Below are positions 25,253 to 33,271 of a stretch of 33,271 nucleotides of DNA, one piece after another (position 1 is the stretch's first letter; every line of letters begins with the position of its first letter). The notes beneath the pieces were generated by a model. The model searched no databases and was not told where the DNA came from. It saw only the letters and a list, made by a program, of their open reading frames with translations. A program made the position numbers and the translations under genes. Source of the stretch: Alphaproteobacteria bacterium (GTDB lineage Bacteria; Pseudomonadota; Alphaproteobacteria; UBA7985; JAUIBT01); NCBI GenBank assembly GCA_030432195.1, contig JAUIHE010000018.1:1-33271 (forward strand). The letters are read 5' to 3'.

Positions 25253-27871
25253 CTAGTCACAGCGGGCATTGGTGTCGATGATGGTTAGATATTTGCCGTA
25301 GGAACAACCTTCAGGGTCAGGTCGCCCCCACTTGGGTGTCAAGCAGCGCCCCTTGATGCAAGCGACCCGGTACCATGATCCTTCCTTGCCGGTGATCTCC
25401 ACCACGTCACCGCGATACAGCTCGCCAACTTGGCCCGCCCGTGTGGTACAGCCGGTACGCACGGCCAAAAAGCCGCGCCCGCTGCTGTGGTTGTATTGCG
25501 AGATGGAGGCAATGTTGTTGTTGACCCGTGCGATGGTGCATCGCCGCGAGGTGTCAACAGGCTGGCAGATCAAGAAGCCCGCGCTTTGTTCAACGGCGGT
25601 AACGGCGCTAGCCAATGTCTCTGCCGACGTGACGGGCAGGTGCTGACCGGTCGCCTTTGAGAAAGTCGCCAGCGCGGCGCGGGTGGCCGTGTTGAACTGG
25701 CCGTCCAAGCTGCCCTGATAGCAGTTGGTGTTGAGCAAGGCCAGTTGCAGGCGCCGATAAGCCTGTTCGCGGCTGACGCAGGCGCCGTTGATATCAATGC
25801 CTTGGCAGCTAAAGCGCTCGATCAGTCGTGTGACCTCTTGGCGTAGGCCCGGCACGGATGCAAAGCGTGCCCCGCAACGTCGCAACAGCGCGACCTTGTT
25901 GTCGCTGGATTGCACGGCATTGGCCAAGCACTCCTCGCTGGCGCGTTGTTCTTCGCGCGCGCAGGCTTCTTCGCTCAATTGTTCGGCGCGGCGCAGTTCA
26001 TTTGTGATGTCAAAGTTCAGCTCCCCGCGCTTGGACTGTGCCAACCAGGTGTCGCCAAAGGCGCGCCATTGCTGGCAGCTGCCATCAAAGCGTAGCGCGG
26101 AAAGTTCTGCATCAAAACGCTCGCGCAGGACTTGCTGTTCAACCTCACAAACGGTGTGCCGGGTGGCTTGGTATTCGCTCAAGTCGTCGGGGGCCTTGGG
26201 GTGATTTTGCCAGACGCTCAAAAAGTCGTCCCAGTCTTGGCAGCTTGACGGATTGGGCATCAGGTCCAGAGCAGCCAAGAAGGCCGGTGAAAGCGCTGGC
26301 GGCTGAGGCGGATCTTCGTTGGTTTGGGTAGCCTGGATGTTGTCGTTGCTGGCCGAATCACCTGAGGCCGTTTGCGTGCTATCGCCACCTTCCGGTGCCA
26401 CAGGGCAATTTTGTTCGGCCAGGCACTGGCAATCAGGGCTGCCCGTCTGGCCGCTATCGACGCAGGCTTGCATGCGCTCTTTTTGAGGGCAACACTCACA
26501 GCGGTCGAGCAAGAAACTCATGCGCGTGAGCGCCCCAGACTGGGCAAAGCTTTGTTGCAAGTCGGCTTCGACCTTACAGGCGCTGGCACGCGCGCTGAGC
26601 TGATTGATTTGTGCTTGAAGGGCGGCGCGCTGCCCTTCTTCGTTGCAGAATTCACAGGTCAAGCTGAAGCTGCGCAGCAAGTCCAAGGTCTCTGCGATCG
26701 CTTGCGGATCACTGGAGGTCAAGGCGCTGCCCGCCGCGGCCATTAGCTCATCGTTTTTGAAGGCTTCAATGAAGGCCCGCTCTTGGTTCAAACCGTAGCT
26801 GGGGTAGACCCCGCCTTCATAACGCAGCACCACCTCGTTATCGTCCATACCGGTAAAACTTGGGCGCTGTTGAAAGGCGCCGGTTTGCCCACTTGCCGCC
26901 AGACGTGCCAACCGCCGTGATATGGTCGCGGTGACCGCCGAGCGCATTTCCCCGGCGGTGACCTGAAAGTCGCCGTTGGTATCGGCCTTGCCGTCGTGCA
27001 GCGCCGACATCAGCGCGTCAGTAAAAATGCCCCGCTGAAACTCGGTGTCCCAGACGGCGAAGTCGGTGTCCGGCGAGGTCGCTGCCCAAAGGCGGATATC
27101 GGGCAAGTCAACGACGGCCGCGCGCCCAAGGGGCGGGGCTGATACGCCGCGTACTAGCCCGCTAGATTGGCTGCCGTCGGCGCTGGGCGACAAACCTGAA
27201 AAGCAGGACTCCAACACCAGTGTAATACGCCCTTTGGTAAGCCGGTTGCTCTGCAAGTTCTTCAGCGCTGCTTGCAGATCACTCAAGCTAAGCGCCTGAT
27301 CTGACAAGAATTTTTGATCCGGGTTGGCGTCAGTCGGCAGCAAATAGTTCTGCGTCAAATTGGGGTTGCTGGGCGAATCGTGGGTGCCGTGGCCCACGTA
27401 GTAGATATAAAGGTCGGTGTCAGGTGCCAGCACGAAGTTGGCCAGACTGCCAAGCCGCCGATCATCGCCGAACAGCTCGCGCATGCGATTTGTGCCCATA
27501 TTATCAAACCGGTGGACCTGCGCGCCCAGCACCTCACTGGCGAACAGGGCAAAGGCTTCGGCGTCTTGCTTGGCGTAGGCAATGTCGTCGGTCTGGGCAT
27601 AGCTTTGGTTGGCGATAATGATCGCCACACGCTGACCAAAGAAGGGCTCACCGATTGGCGGGCTGCTTGCTTGCGTTCCATCTTGGGGCCAGGCCGAAAC
27701 GGACGTCAGAGCAAGAAACAGGGTCGCAATGAAGGCAAGGCCCAGGCTTCCGCCCTCGAACAGGCGGTGGCGAATTTTCGAGCCGCACCTGCCGAAAAAT
27801 GTGCGCAGCCAGATGGTTAACCGGGCGGCGTGGTCGCTGAAGTGGTGGGGGATCAGCAAGTTGTGTGGCAT
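25253..27871 (-). CDS. Secreted caspase-like (C14, metacaspase-type) protease with SH3-like C-terminus
   Basis: Cysteine peptidase of the caspase fold. From ATG 27871 (AAAGAGA upstream; the track start 27985 is a TTG) the protein has 872 residues and a long basic N-region before a hydrophobic export signal (LGLAFIATLFLALTSVSAW). The catalytic dyad is clear: His161 in YYVGHGTHDS and Cys223 in LESCFSG. The C14 core also has RVAIIIANQSYAQTDD and IRLWAATSPDTDFAVWD. DTNGDFQVTAGE at 297-308 matches an EF-hand calcium loop. A cysteine-rich module follows (TCEFC, CECC, CQCL), then helical repeats, a peptidoglycan-binding-like segment (about 702-744) and an SH3-like domain (about 797-850, TRAGQVGELYRGDVVEITGKEGSWYRV). 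Its plus-strand paralogue diverges from it. Classic metacaspases cleave after Arg/Lys, but specificity here is unknown. Confidence 0.88.
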   Translation of the reverse strand: MPHNLLIPHHFSDHAARLTIWLRTFFGRCGSKIRHRLFEGGSLGLAFIATLFLALTSVSAWPQDGTQASSPPIGEPFFGQRVAIIIANQSYAQTDDIAYAKQDAEAFALFASEVLGAQVHRFDNMGTNRMRELFGDDRRLGSLANFVLAPDTDLYIYYVGHGTHDSPSNPNLTQNYLLPTDANPDQKFLSDQALSLSDLQAALKNLQSNRLTKGRITLVLESCFSGLSPSADGSQSSGLVRGVSAPPLGRAAVVDLPDIRLWAATSPDTDFAVWDTEFQRGIFTDALMSALHDGKADTNGDFQVTAGEMRSAVTATISRRLARLAASGQTGAFQQRPSFTGMDDNEVVLRYEGGVYPSYGLNQERAFIEAFKNDELMAAAGSALTSSDPQAIAETLDLLRSFSLTCEFCNEEGQRAALQAQINQLSARASACKVEADLQQSFAQSGALTRMSFLLDRCECCPQKERMQACVDSGQTGSPDCQCLAEQNCPVAPEGGDSTQTASGDSASNDNIQATQTNEDPPQPPALSPAFLAALDLMPNPSSCQDWDDFLSVWQNHPKAPDDLSEYQATRHTVCEVEQQVLRERFDAELSALRFDGSCQQWRAFGDTWLAQSKRGELNFDITNELRRAEQLSEEACAREEQRASEECLANAVQSSDNKVALLRRCGARFASVPGLRQEVTRLIERFSCQGIDINGACVSREQAYRRLQLALLNTNCYQGSLDGQFNTATRAALATFSKATGQHLPVTSAETLASAVTAVEQSAGFLICQPVDTSRRCTIARVNNNIASISQYNHSSGRGFLAVRTGCTTRAGQVGELYRGDVVEITGKEGSWYRVACIKGRCLTPKWGRPDPEGCSYGKYLTIIDTNARCD

Positions 27872-28344
27872 GAAGACGTCTCTTTGAAACTTTTTTGAGC
27901 GTTGGTTTGTTGTTGTTATCGTTTGGCGATGCAATGCAGGTCCTACCGTCGAATTCCGTACCGAGCAGGCAAAGGGGCCTGACAAACTAGGCCGCCAAGC
28001 TGCCTCCTCTAAGCGGTGGAAACATCAGGTGAAAAATGCTTCGTCGATGCCCTCCGACTGGCCGCTCACGCTTTAGTGAGCGGTAATCGACAGCTCAAAG
28101 GACAAAAGTGGCAATTTCCACCCAAATTATTCCACGCTCAGGATATAGTCTTACAAGTCATGCCCGTGTGCAAGGCGCCACAAGGTCGTTTCGAAAAAAG
28201 AGCGATACATGAATATAGCACAAAGCTAGCAAGCCTGCGTTTCGAACAAAGAGTGCCAACAGGGCGAAGCTAGCGCTGCCTTTGAATGCAGACTTGATCT
28301 GCAGAGCGGCCCGGCACACGACACACAGAGATGAGGAAAGCCAT
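27872..28344. promoter_or_regulatory. Divergent promoter region between the two caspase-like genes
   Basis: 473 bases that separate the start codons of the two paralogous genes and must carry both promoters. The only distinct structure is the 28062-28083 inverted repeat. The track ORF 28016-28273 (85 codons, GTG start) has no ribosome binding site or domain, and I do not accept it. No convincing -35/-10 pair was found. Confidence 0.5.
28062..28083. promoter_or_regulatory. Perfect 8-bp inverted repeat in the shared caspase-gene promoter region
   Basis: CCGCTCAC and GTGAGCGG flank GCTTTA, an operator-like dyad in the middle of the divergent intergenic region. A further pair GTCGAT / ATCGAC lies outside it with unequal spacing. 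Not followed by T, so not a terminator. Binding by a regulator is inference. Confidence 0.5.
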
Positions 28345-31053
28345 ATGTTAATGCGACGCGAAAGGGGTTCGGCACGAGCGACGGGGAGCAGGGCCTCGGC
28401 TTTTGCACCATCTTTAAAGCTGCTGATTTGTGCACTAACGGCCAGTTTGAGCCTTGCTATCAGCGCGGGCTCCGCTTGGGCCTATAGCCAAACGGTAGCC
28501 CTGGTCATTTCCAACTCTGACTATCAGCAGACCGATGACGTTGCTTATGCCGAGCGCGACGCGCAAGCCTTTGCGGATTTTGCAACCGATGTGTTGAACG
28601 CGCGCGTTGTCCATCTAAAGGACTTGGGCACCAACGCCATGAACGAGCTGTTTGGTGATGCCCAACGCTTGGGCAGCATTCGCAATTACATCAATGCGCC
28701 TGATACGGATCTGTATATTTATTACGCTGGCCACGGCACTCACGACGCGCCAGCCTCGGGGCCAGCTAAGAACTATCTCTTGCCGGTGGACGCCAATCCG
28801 GATCAGTCCTTTTTGGCGCGCCAGGCCTATGCAATTGACGATCTGCGGGCCAGCTTGAAGCGCCTGCAACAAGAGGCCATGAGCGATGGCCGCATAACTC
28901 TAGTGCTGGAGTCATGCTTTTCGGGCCTCAACCCCAGCGCTGACGGGCAGGCAAAAGGCCTGCTGCCCGGCGTCTCGGCCCCACCGCTGGGCAAAGCGGT
29001 TGATTTGGAGCTACAGGACATTCGTTTGTGGGCGGCCACATCGCCCGATACGGATTTTGCCGTTTGGGATGATCGCTTTGAACGCGGCGTCTTCACGGAC
29101 GCTCTGCTGTCAGCCTTGCATGGTGGCGCTGCCGATAAAGACAAGGATTTCAAGGTTACCGCCAATGAGCTGGAGGCCTACGTCACGCGGCGCGTGAACC
29201 AGCAAGTTGCCAGCCTGACCCAAGCCGGTCTGGGTTTTCGCCAGCGCCCCACCTTCAGCGGAATGGCGGATAGTGACGTCATCGTCAGCTATCCGGCAGA
29301 GATTTACCCAACCTATGCTACCGATGAACAGCGCCGATACGAGGAGGACTTTGTTGCCTTTGAGCTGTTGGACAAGACCATGCCGCACTTGGCAAGCAGC
29401 GACCCCAACCAACTCGACAGCTTGGTGGGCGAAGTCCGAGATTTCACGGCAACTTGCCAGTTCTGCCAGGGCAACCAAAAGCTTTTCCAGCGTATGAACC
29501 AGCTGCGTCAGCGCTTGCAGACCTGCCGCGCGGAGCAGCGATTGCTAGCCCGAATTGTTGAGCAAAAACGCATCAAGAGCCTTCAGCGATTAGCGGGTCG
29601 TTTGGAGTGCGGCTATGGCGCCGCCGCCATTCAGGCTTGCGTTTCAACGGGCGATTTCACCTCAAGTGCTTGCCAGTGCTTGAGCGATGAACAGTGCTTG
29701 GCGCAGTCGGAAAATCTGACCCCGCGCTGTGACGCCGACCTAGCCAAGATCAGCGATCAGCCCGTGGCCGTGCAAGGCGCGCTCTATGCCAGCTTCACGC
29801 GCGATCATCCCGAATGTGCCATCATTGAAAGCAAGGCAAAGACCGCCCTGGCTGCCTTCTGCCAGACCCAAGCGAGCCTGGCAGGCCTTGGCAGCGACAG
29901 TGCAACGATCGCCGCTCTCACCGGATTTGTCGCTAGCTTTGGCTATTGCGAACGGGCCGTCACGCAAGCAGAGCAGCAAATCGCGTCCCTGGAGACCGAG
30001 CTGCAAGAAGACGTCTGCGAAAGCGATTTCCAGGCTGTTGCACTCAGCAATGATCCGGACCTGCTGGCTGGTTTTGCCTCGACCCATCCATCTTGCCCCG
30101 TGCAGATCGCCGAGGCGCAAATCATCCTCAGTGATTTGAATGAGCGTTTGGGCCAGTGCCAACAGGCTTATTTGGAAGCCGTCGTCAGTGAAGATGTCGA
30201 GGTGCTGGACCGCTTCGTTCAGAACTATGCCATGTGTGCAAATGAAGTCGCGGTTATTGAGCAACGCATCGAAGGCCTGGAGCACCAATATGAACGGGTC
30301 GAAGAGGCCAATGCCTGCATGGCCATTGCAGAACAGCGCCTGCCGCAAAATCAAGAAGAAGGCTTTGCCGTGCTGGAAGAATGTTCGGTTGTCTTCGCCG
30401 ATATTCCCGGCATAACCGAGCGCGCCGATCAACTGCGCGAATCATTCGTGCCGGGTTGTGACCAGATCGACCTGGGCAACGATTGTGTGACGTCGCATCA
30501 AGCCTTTGTCATTGTTCAACAGCACCTCAAAGCAGCGGGCTGTTATGGTGGCGCGATCGACGGCGCCTTCGGGCCCATGTCTCAAAAAGCGCTGGGCACC
30601 TACAACAAAGTAACAGGCGCGAACCTGAGCGTTTCTAGTGAGGCTGCTTTGGTGCAGACAATTGCTTGGTTGGGCGGCAGCTCTGGCGTGGTTTGTCAGC
30701 GCGAAGCCCATTTGGACTATACCAAGCGCCGCGACATCGACCTGTCGCGCCATGCCAACGATATGTATGAACACGGCCTGCGCTTGAGTGTCGCCGAGTG
30801 CGCGCAGCAGTGTAACGCGCTATCGAATTGTATCGGTTTTGCTTACGTGACCAAAAAGAGCACCAAGTATGCGCGCTGTTGGCCGAAGTCCGATTTCGGC
30901 AAGCGCTTCAAGATTTCGGTCGTCGATTTCTACATCAAGCCTGGTGTGAAGGATACCAGTGTCTGGCCAAAGAGCAGTTCGCCAAAGACCAAAAGCGGGA
31001 CCTTCAGCTTTGGCTCCGGTAAAGGCAGTTTCAGTTTCTCGACCAAGCACTAG
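28345..31053 (+). CDS. Secreted caspase-like (C14, metacaspase-type) protease with PAN/Apple-like C-terminus
   Basis: Paralogue of the divergent minus-strand gene. From ATG 28345 (AGGAAAG just upstream; the track start 28282 is a TTG) it has 902 residues with a signal peptide (LLICALTASLSLAISAGSAWA). Catalytic residues are His130 in YYAGHGTHDAP and Cys191 in LESCFSG. The EF-hand-like loop is DKDKDFKVTANE at 264-275. The cysteine module (TCQFC, AACVSTG-like IQACVSTG, CQCL) is shared with the paralogue. The middle holds several helical repeats of the F-x-x-x-P-x-C type, each with cysteines. A peptidoglycan-binding-like segment (about 718-770) precedes a cysteine-rich domain at about 797-870 (SVAECAQQCNALSNCIGFAYV, CWPKSD) matching PAN_4/Apple. 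The end is lysine-, serine- and glycine-rich. Such domains bind proteins or glycans, so a surface or secreted target is plausible. Confidence 0.88.
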   Translation: MLMRRERGSARATGSRASAFAPSLKLLICALTASLSLAISAGSAWAYSQTVALVISNSDYQQTDDVAYAERDAQAFADFATDVLNARVVHLKDLGTNAMNELFGDAQRLGSIRNYINAPDTDLYIYYAGHGTHDAPASGPAKNYLLPVDANPDQSFLARQAYAIDDLRASLKRLQQEAMSDGRITLVLESCFSGLNPSADGQAKGLLPGVSAPPLGKAVDLELQDIRLWAATSPDTDFAVWDDRFERGVFTDALLSALHGGAADKDKDFKVTANELEAYVTRRVNQQVASLTQAGLGFRQRPTFSGMADSDVIVSYPAEIYPTYATDEQRRYEEDFVAFELLDKTMPHLASSDPNQLDSLVGEVRDFTATCQFCQGNQKLFQRMNQLRQRLQTCRAEQRLLARIVEQKRIKSLQRLAGRLECGYGAAAIQACVSTGDFTSSACQCLSDEQCLAQSENLTPRCDADLAKISDQPVAVQGALYASFTRDHPECAIIESKAKTALAAFCQTQASLAGLGSDSATIAALTGFVASFGYCERAVTQAEQQIASLETELQEDVCESDFQAVALSNDPDLLAGFASTHPSCPVQIAEAQIILSDLNERLGQCQQAYLEAVVSEDVEVLDRFVQNYAMCANEVAVIEQRIEGLEHQYERVEEANACMAIAEQRLPQNQEEGFAVLEECSVVFADIPGITERADQLRESFVPGCDQIDLGNDCVTSHQAFVIVQQHLKAAGCYGGAIDGAFGPMSQKALGTYNKVTGANLSVSSEAALVQTIAWLGGSSGVVCQREAHLDYTKRRDIDLSRHANDMYEHGLRLSVAECAQQCNALSNCIGFAYVTKKSTKYARCWPKSDFGKRFKISVVDFYIKPGVKDTSVWPKSSSPKTKSGTFSFGSGKGSFSFSTKH

Positions 31054-31075
31054 CCTTGCTGGCATTACGCATTGG

Positions 31076-31107
31076 GCCGCCGACCTGGGAACGGGTTGGC
31101 GGCTTTT
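31076..31107 (+). terminator. Rho-independent terminator of the plus-strand caspase-like gene
   Basis: GCCGCCGACC pairs with GGTTGGCGGC (ten pairs, one G-U) around an eight-base loop and is followed by TTTT, 22 bases past the stop. Confidence 0.82.
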
Positions 31108-31261
31108 CGCTGTTCGCGACCTGGCTTGTCTGTATCTGGGCAAGACGCAGGCATCGGCGTGGCCCAGGCTCTGGGGGCAAACCTAAGCCGCGCTCCCAGT
31201 CCAAGCTCGCCTGCTCACCGGGGACCAACCAGCGGCGCAATCCGTCGAACGAGGAGGGGCT

Positions 31262-32605
31262 ATGAGCCAGTCAGACAACCGCCGCAGCTATCAAACGCGC
31301 GTGCACCCGGACAACTTCCGGCACCGCGATGACCTGCCGGACACCTTGGGTCTGGGCTCCTTTGGCGACTTGGGGCCAGGCGATCCGGCCGTCAGGGAGT
31401 GGCAGGCTGCGGGTCTAGAGCTGCCGCACATTTCCAGTTTACGCGACTATCGCCTTTCGCGCATGCGCGCAAAGTTGGCCGAGCACGGCTGTGCTGCTGG
31501 TCTATTCTATGACCCTGTGAACGTGCGCTATGCAACCGACAGCACCAACATGCAGGTCTGGTGCCTGCACAACGCCGTTCGCTATACGCTGGTCTTCGTT
31601 GACGGCCCGGTGCTGGTCTGGGACTTCCACGGCTGCGAGCACCTCAACAGTCACCTGCCGCTGGTCGATGAAATCCGCAACGCAACCGCCTATTACTACT
31701 TCGCCACTGGCGAGCGCTCGGAGGAGGCCGCCGGTCGCTGGGCGGACGAGGTTCATGAACTCCTGACCCAACACATGGGGACCAGCAAGCGCCTCGCGGT
31801 CGATAAACTGGAGCTGCATGGCAGCAAGGCTTTGGAGGCCAAGGGCTGGCAGCTCTACGATGGTCAGATGGTGGCCGAACAAGCCCGGGCTATCAAAGGC
31901 GCCCAGGAGATCAAGGCGCTGAAGTGCGTGACCTATGCGACAGAAATTGCCATGGGCCACATGCAGGATGCCTTGGTGCCCGGCATCTCTGAACAAGAGC
32001 TGTGGGCGGTCCTGCACCGCGAAAATATCGCGCGCGGTGGCGAGTGGATCGAAACGCGCCTGTTGGCTTCGGGGCCACGCACGAACCCCTGGTTTCAAGA
32101 GTGCTCGTCCCGGCGGGTTGAGAACGGTGACATCGTGGCCTTTGATACCGACCTGGTCGGCGCATGGGGCTATATGTGCGATATCTCGCGCACTTGGCTG
32201 GCGGGCGATCGTGAGGCCACCCCCGAGCAGCGTGAACTCTACAAAATGGCGCGCGAGCAAATTGCCTATAATTTGGAAGTCATCAAGCCGGGCCTCTCTT
32301 TTCTGGAATACAGCGAGCAGGCCTTTGTTTTACCAGACGAATTCCAGGCCAATCGCTATTCGGTCATCACGCACGGGGTAGGGCAGTGCGATGAATATCC
32401 ATCAATCTACTATCCCGCTGACGTCGAGAAAGTGGGCTATGACGGTATCATCGAGCCCGGCATGTGCCTGACCGTGGAGAGCCTGATCGGCAAGGTCGGC
32501 GGGCGCGAGTGCGTCAAGCTGGAAGAGCAGTTGATGGTGACCGAGAGCGGCGTTGAGGTCATGTCGTCCTACCCCTTTGAGGATGAGCGCTTCGGCTTGG
32601 TCTAG
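31262..32605 (+). CDS. dddP: DddP-type DMSP lyase (M24 metallopeptidase fold)
   Basis: DddP cleaves dimethylsulfoniopropionate to dimethyl sulfide and acrylate in the cytosol, using an iron site on a creatinase/aminopeptidase fold. The 447-residue protein matches DddP in length and shares long motifs: IRYATDSTNMQ-like VRYATDSTNMQVW, RGGEWIETRLLASGPR, NPWFQECSSR, FDTDLVGAWGYMCDISRTW and THGVGQCDEYPSIYYP. Metal-ligand positions are intact: Asp295, Asp297, Asp307, His371, Glu406 and Glu421. Tyr366 and Asp377, which I recall as catalytic in the Ruegeria enzyme, are also present at the same numbers. GAGGAGG lies before the ATG. Other M24 enzymes lack the Asp in HGVGxCDE, so a plain peptidase is less likely. 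The divergent caspase genes and the terminator separate it from its neighbours. Confidence 0.8.
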   Translation: MSQSDNRRSYQTRVHPDNFRHRDDLPDTLGLGSFGDLGPGDPAVREWQAAGLELPHISSLRDYRLSRMRAKLAEHGCAAGLFYDPVNVRYATDSTNMQVWCLHNAVRYTLVFVDGPVLVWDFHGCEHLNSHLPLVDEIRNATAYYYFATGERSEEAAGRWADEVHELLTQHMGTSKRLAVDKLELHGSKALEAKGWQLYDGQMVAEQARAIKGAQEIKALKCVTYATEIAMGHMQDALVPGISEQELWAVLHRENIARGGEWIETRLLASGPRTNPWFQECSSRRVENGDIVAFDTDLVGAWGYMCDISRTWLAGDREATPEQRELYKMAREQIAYNLEVIKPGLSFLEYSEQAFVLPDEFQANRYSVITHGVGQCDEYPSIYYPADVEKVGYDGIIEPGMCLTVESLIGKVGGRECVKLEEQLMVTESGVEVMSSYPFEDERFGLV

Positions 32606-32758
32606 AGCTTAGTTGGGGAGTGAACCCCGCCCCGTGGCCCCAGCCAGGCGCGGCTTAGCGCAAGTCGCGAATGATTGGCAACACGATTGAGCATGGACTT
32701 GCGTTAGAAATCAGTCAGCTAGAGCGGATGGGTTGTTGCCGCACCGGCGCCCGACCCT

Positions 32759-33271
32759 CTAGTCTTCGCCGTAGCCGTAGGCCTCGATCCAAGGCTGCAA
32801 TTGGGCCATCAAGGGCGCAAAGGCAAATTTGTAAGAACGCCAACGCCCTTGCGCAGTCTTATAGAGCGGTTGCACGACCTGGTTGAAGCTGGGTGTGCGG
32901 ATCATCTCACGCTGCTGCGCGGTCTTGCGGTAGTCGAGTAGGGCGTCTTGCCATTCCAGCCCCAAGAAGCTGAGCAAGGCTTCGCAACGCCCCTGCATGT
33001 CGGCGACCAAGTCTTCGTAGCGCAGGTCAAAGACCGCTAACGGCAGGTGCGTGCGCGCTGCTTGCCACAACCGCATGCTGGCGTCATAGGCGCGCACCGT
33101 GTCCGCCAATGTCAAGAAATTGGCCATAGATTCGTTCACCACGAAGTTTTGCATGAAGCAGCTAAGGCAGGCATCGCAGGGATGACGCAAAGAAAAAACG
33201 AACTTGGCGGCAGGGAATAGGCGTTGGATCAACAAGGCATCCACCAGGTTTAACGGCATCTTATCGACCAG
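32759..33271 (-). CDS. Sulfotransferase-family protein, C-terminal part only
   Basis: The coding frame continues past base 33271 (LVDKMPLN is read before the track's ATG at 33259), so this is the 3' part of a longer gene. The motif FVFSLRHPCDACLSCFMQNF is the 3'-phosphate-binding region that holds the PAPS donor. LRYEDLVADMQGRCEALLSFLGLEW and the RTPSFNQVVQPLYKTAQGRWRSY end are typical of the alphaproteobacterial sulfotransferases that carry an N-terminal TPR region. Whether TPRs are present cannot be seen here. The acceptor, often a carbohydrate or protein, is unknown. It converges with the dddP gene, 150 bases apart. Confidence 0.88.
   Translation of the reverse strand: MVDKMPLNLVDALLIQRLFPAAKFVFSLRHPCDACLSCFMQNFVVNESMANFLTLADTVRAYDASMRLWQAARTHLPLAVFDLRYEDLVADMQGRCEALLSFLGLEWQDALLDYRKTAQQREMIRTPSFNQVVQPLYKTAQGRWRSYKFAFAPLMAQLQPWIEAYGYGED

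Noticed and set aside
28016-28273. 85-codon plus-strand ORF between the caspase-like genes
   Set aside because: GTG start without a ribosome binding site, and the frame contains the palindrome. No recognisable protein features.
32606-32650. GGGG/CCCC hairpin after dddP
   Set aside because: Only four pairs and no T run, too weak to call a terminator.

Overview
The window looks like a chromosomal segment of a GC-rich, Gram-negative alphaproteobacterium, probably marine. The evidence is the rplY-pth-ychF order, an alphaproteobacterial-style ClpS next to ClpA, a 16-strand-type porin ending in phenylalanine, an L,D-transpeptidase beside a DUF882 protein, two DUF1127 mini-proteins and a DddP-type (DMSP lyase) M24 protein. 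I cannot assign a genus from sequence alone.

Layout. 1-2248: housekeeping block on the plus strand (partial rplY, pth, ychF). 2549-3784: a porin. 3830-8079: two minus-strand cell-wall genes, a DUF882/M15-type peptidase carrying a very long repeat-rich N-terminal extension and a YcbB-type L,D-transpeptidase. 8521-12721: a small secreted protein and a convergent large AsmA-family protein. 13275-15995: clpS-clpA. 16155-16690: a bidirectional terminator and two tandem 48-residue DUF1127 genes that the ORF track missed. 16950-17702: a stand-alone NAD(P)HX dehydratase. 17711-31053: the accessory part of the window, with an uncharacterised 488-residue protein, four minus-strand genes for secreted proteins (a 354-residue orphan, a di-haem peroxidase-like protein, a protein with calcium-binding thrombospondin type 3 repeats, and a caspase-like protease), and a second, paralogous caspase-like protease on the plus strand diverging from the first. 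31262-33271: a DddP-family protein and the 3' part of a sulfotransferase.

The most interesting part is 19357-31053. Two secreted C14-family (metacaspase-like) proteases share a catalytic domain, an EF-hand-like loop and a cysteine-rich module. They differ at the C-terminus: one ends in an SH3-like domain, the other in a PAN/Apple-like domain. Next to them are a calcium-binding repeat protein and a CxxCH di-haem protein, all with signal peptides. I infer an envelope or extracellular, calcium-linked proteolytic module. That the genes act together is an inference from their position and shared export, not something the sequence proves.

Starts were chosen from ribosome binding sites and signal peptides, so several differ from the ORF track. 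No IS element, CRISPR array, tRNA or rRNA was seen.
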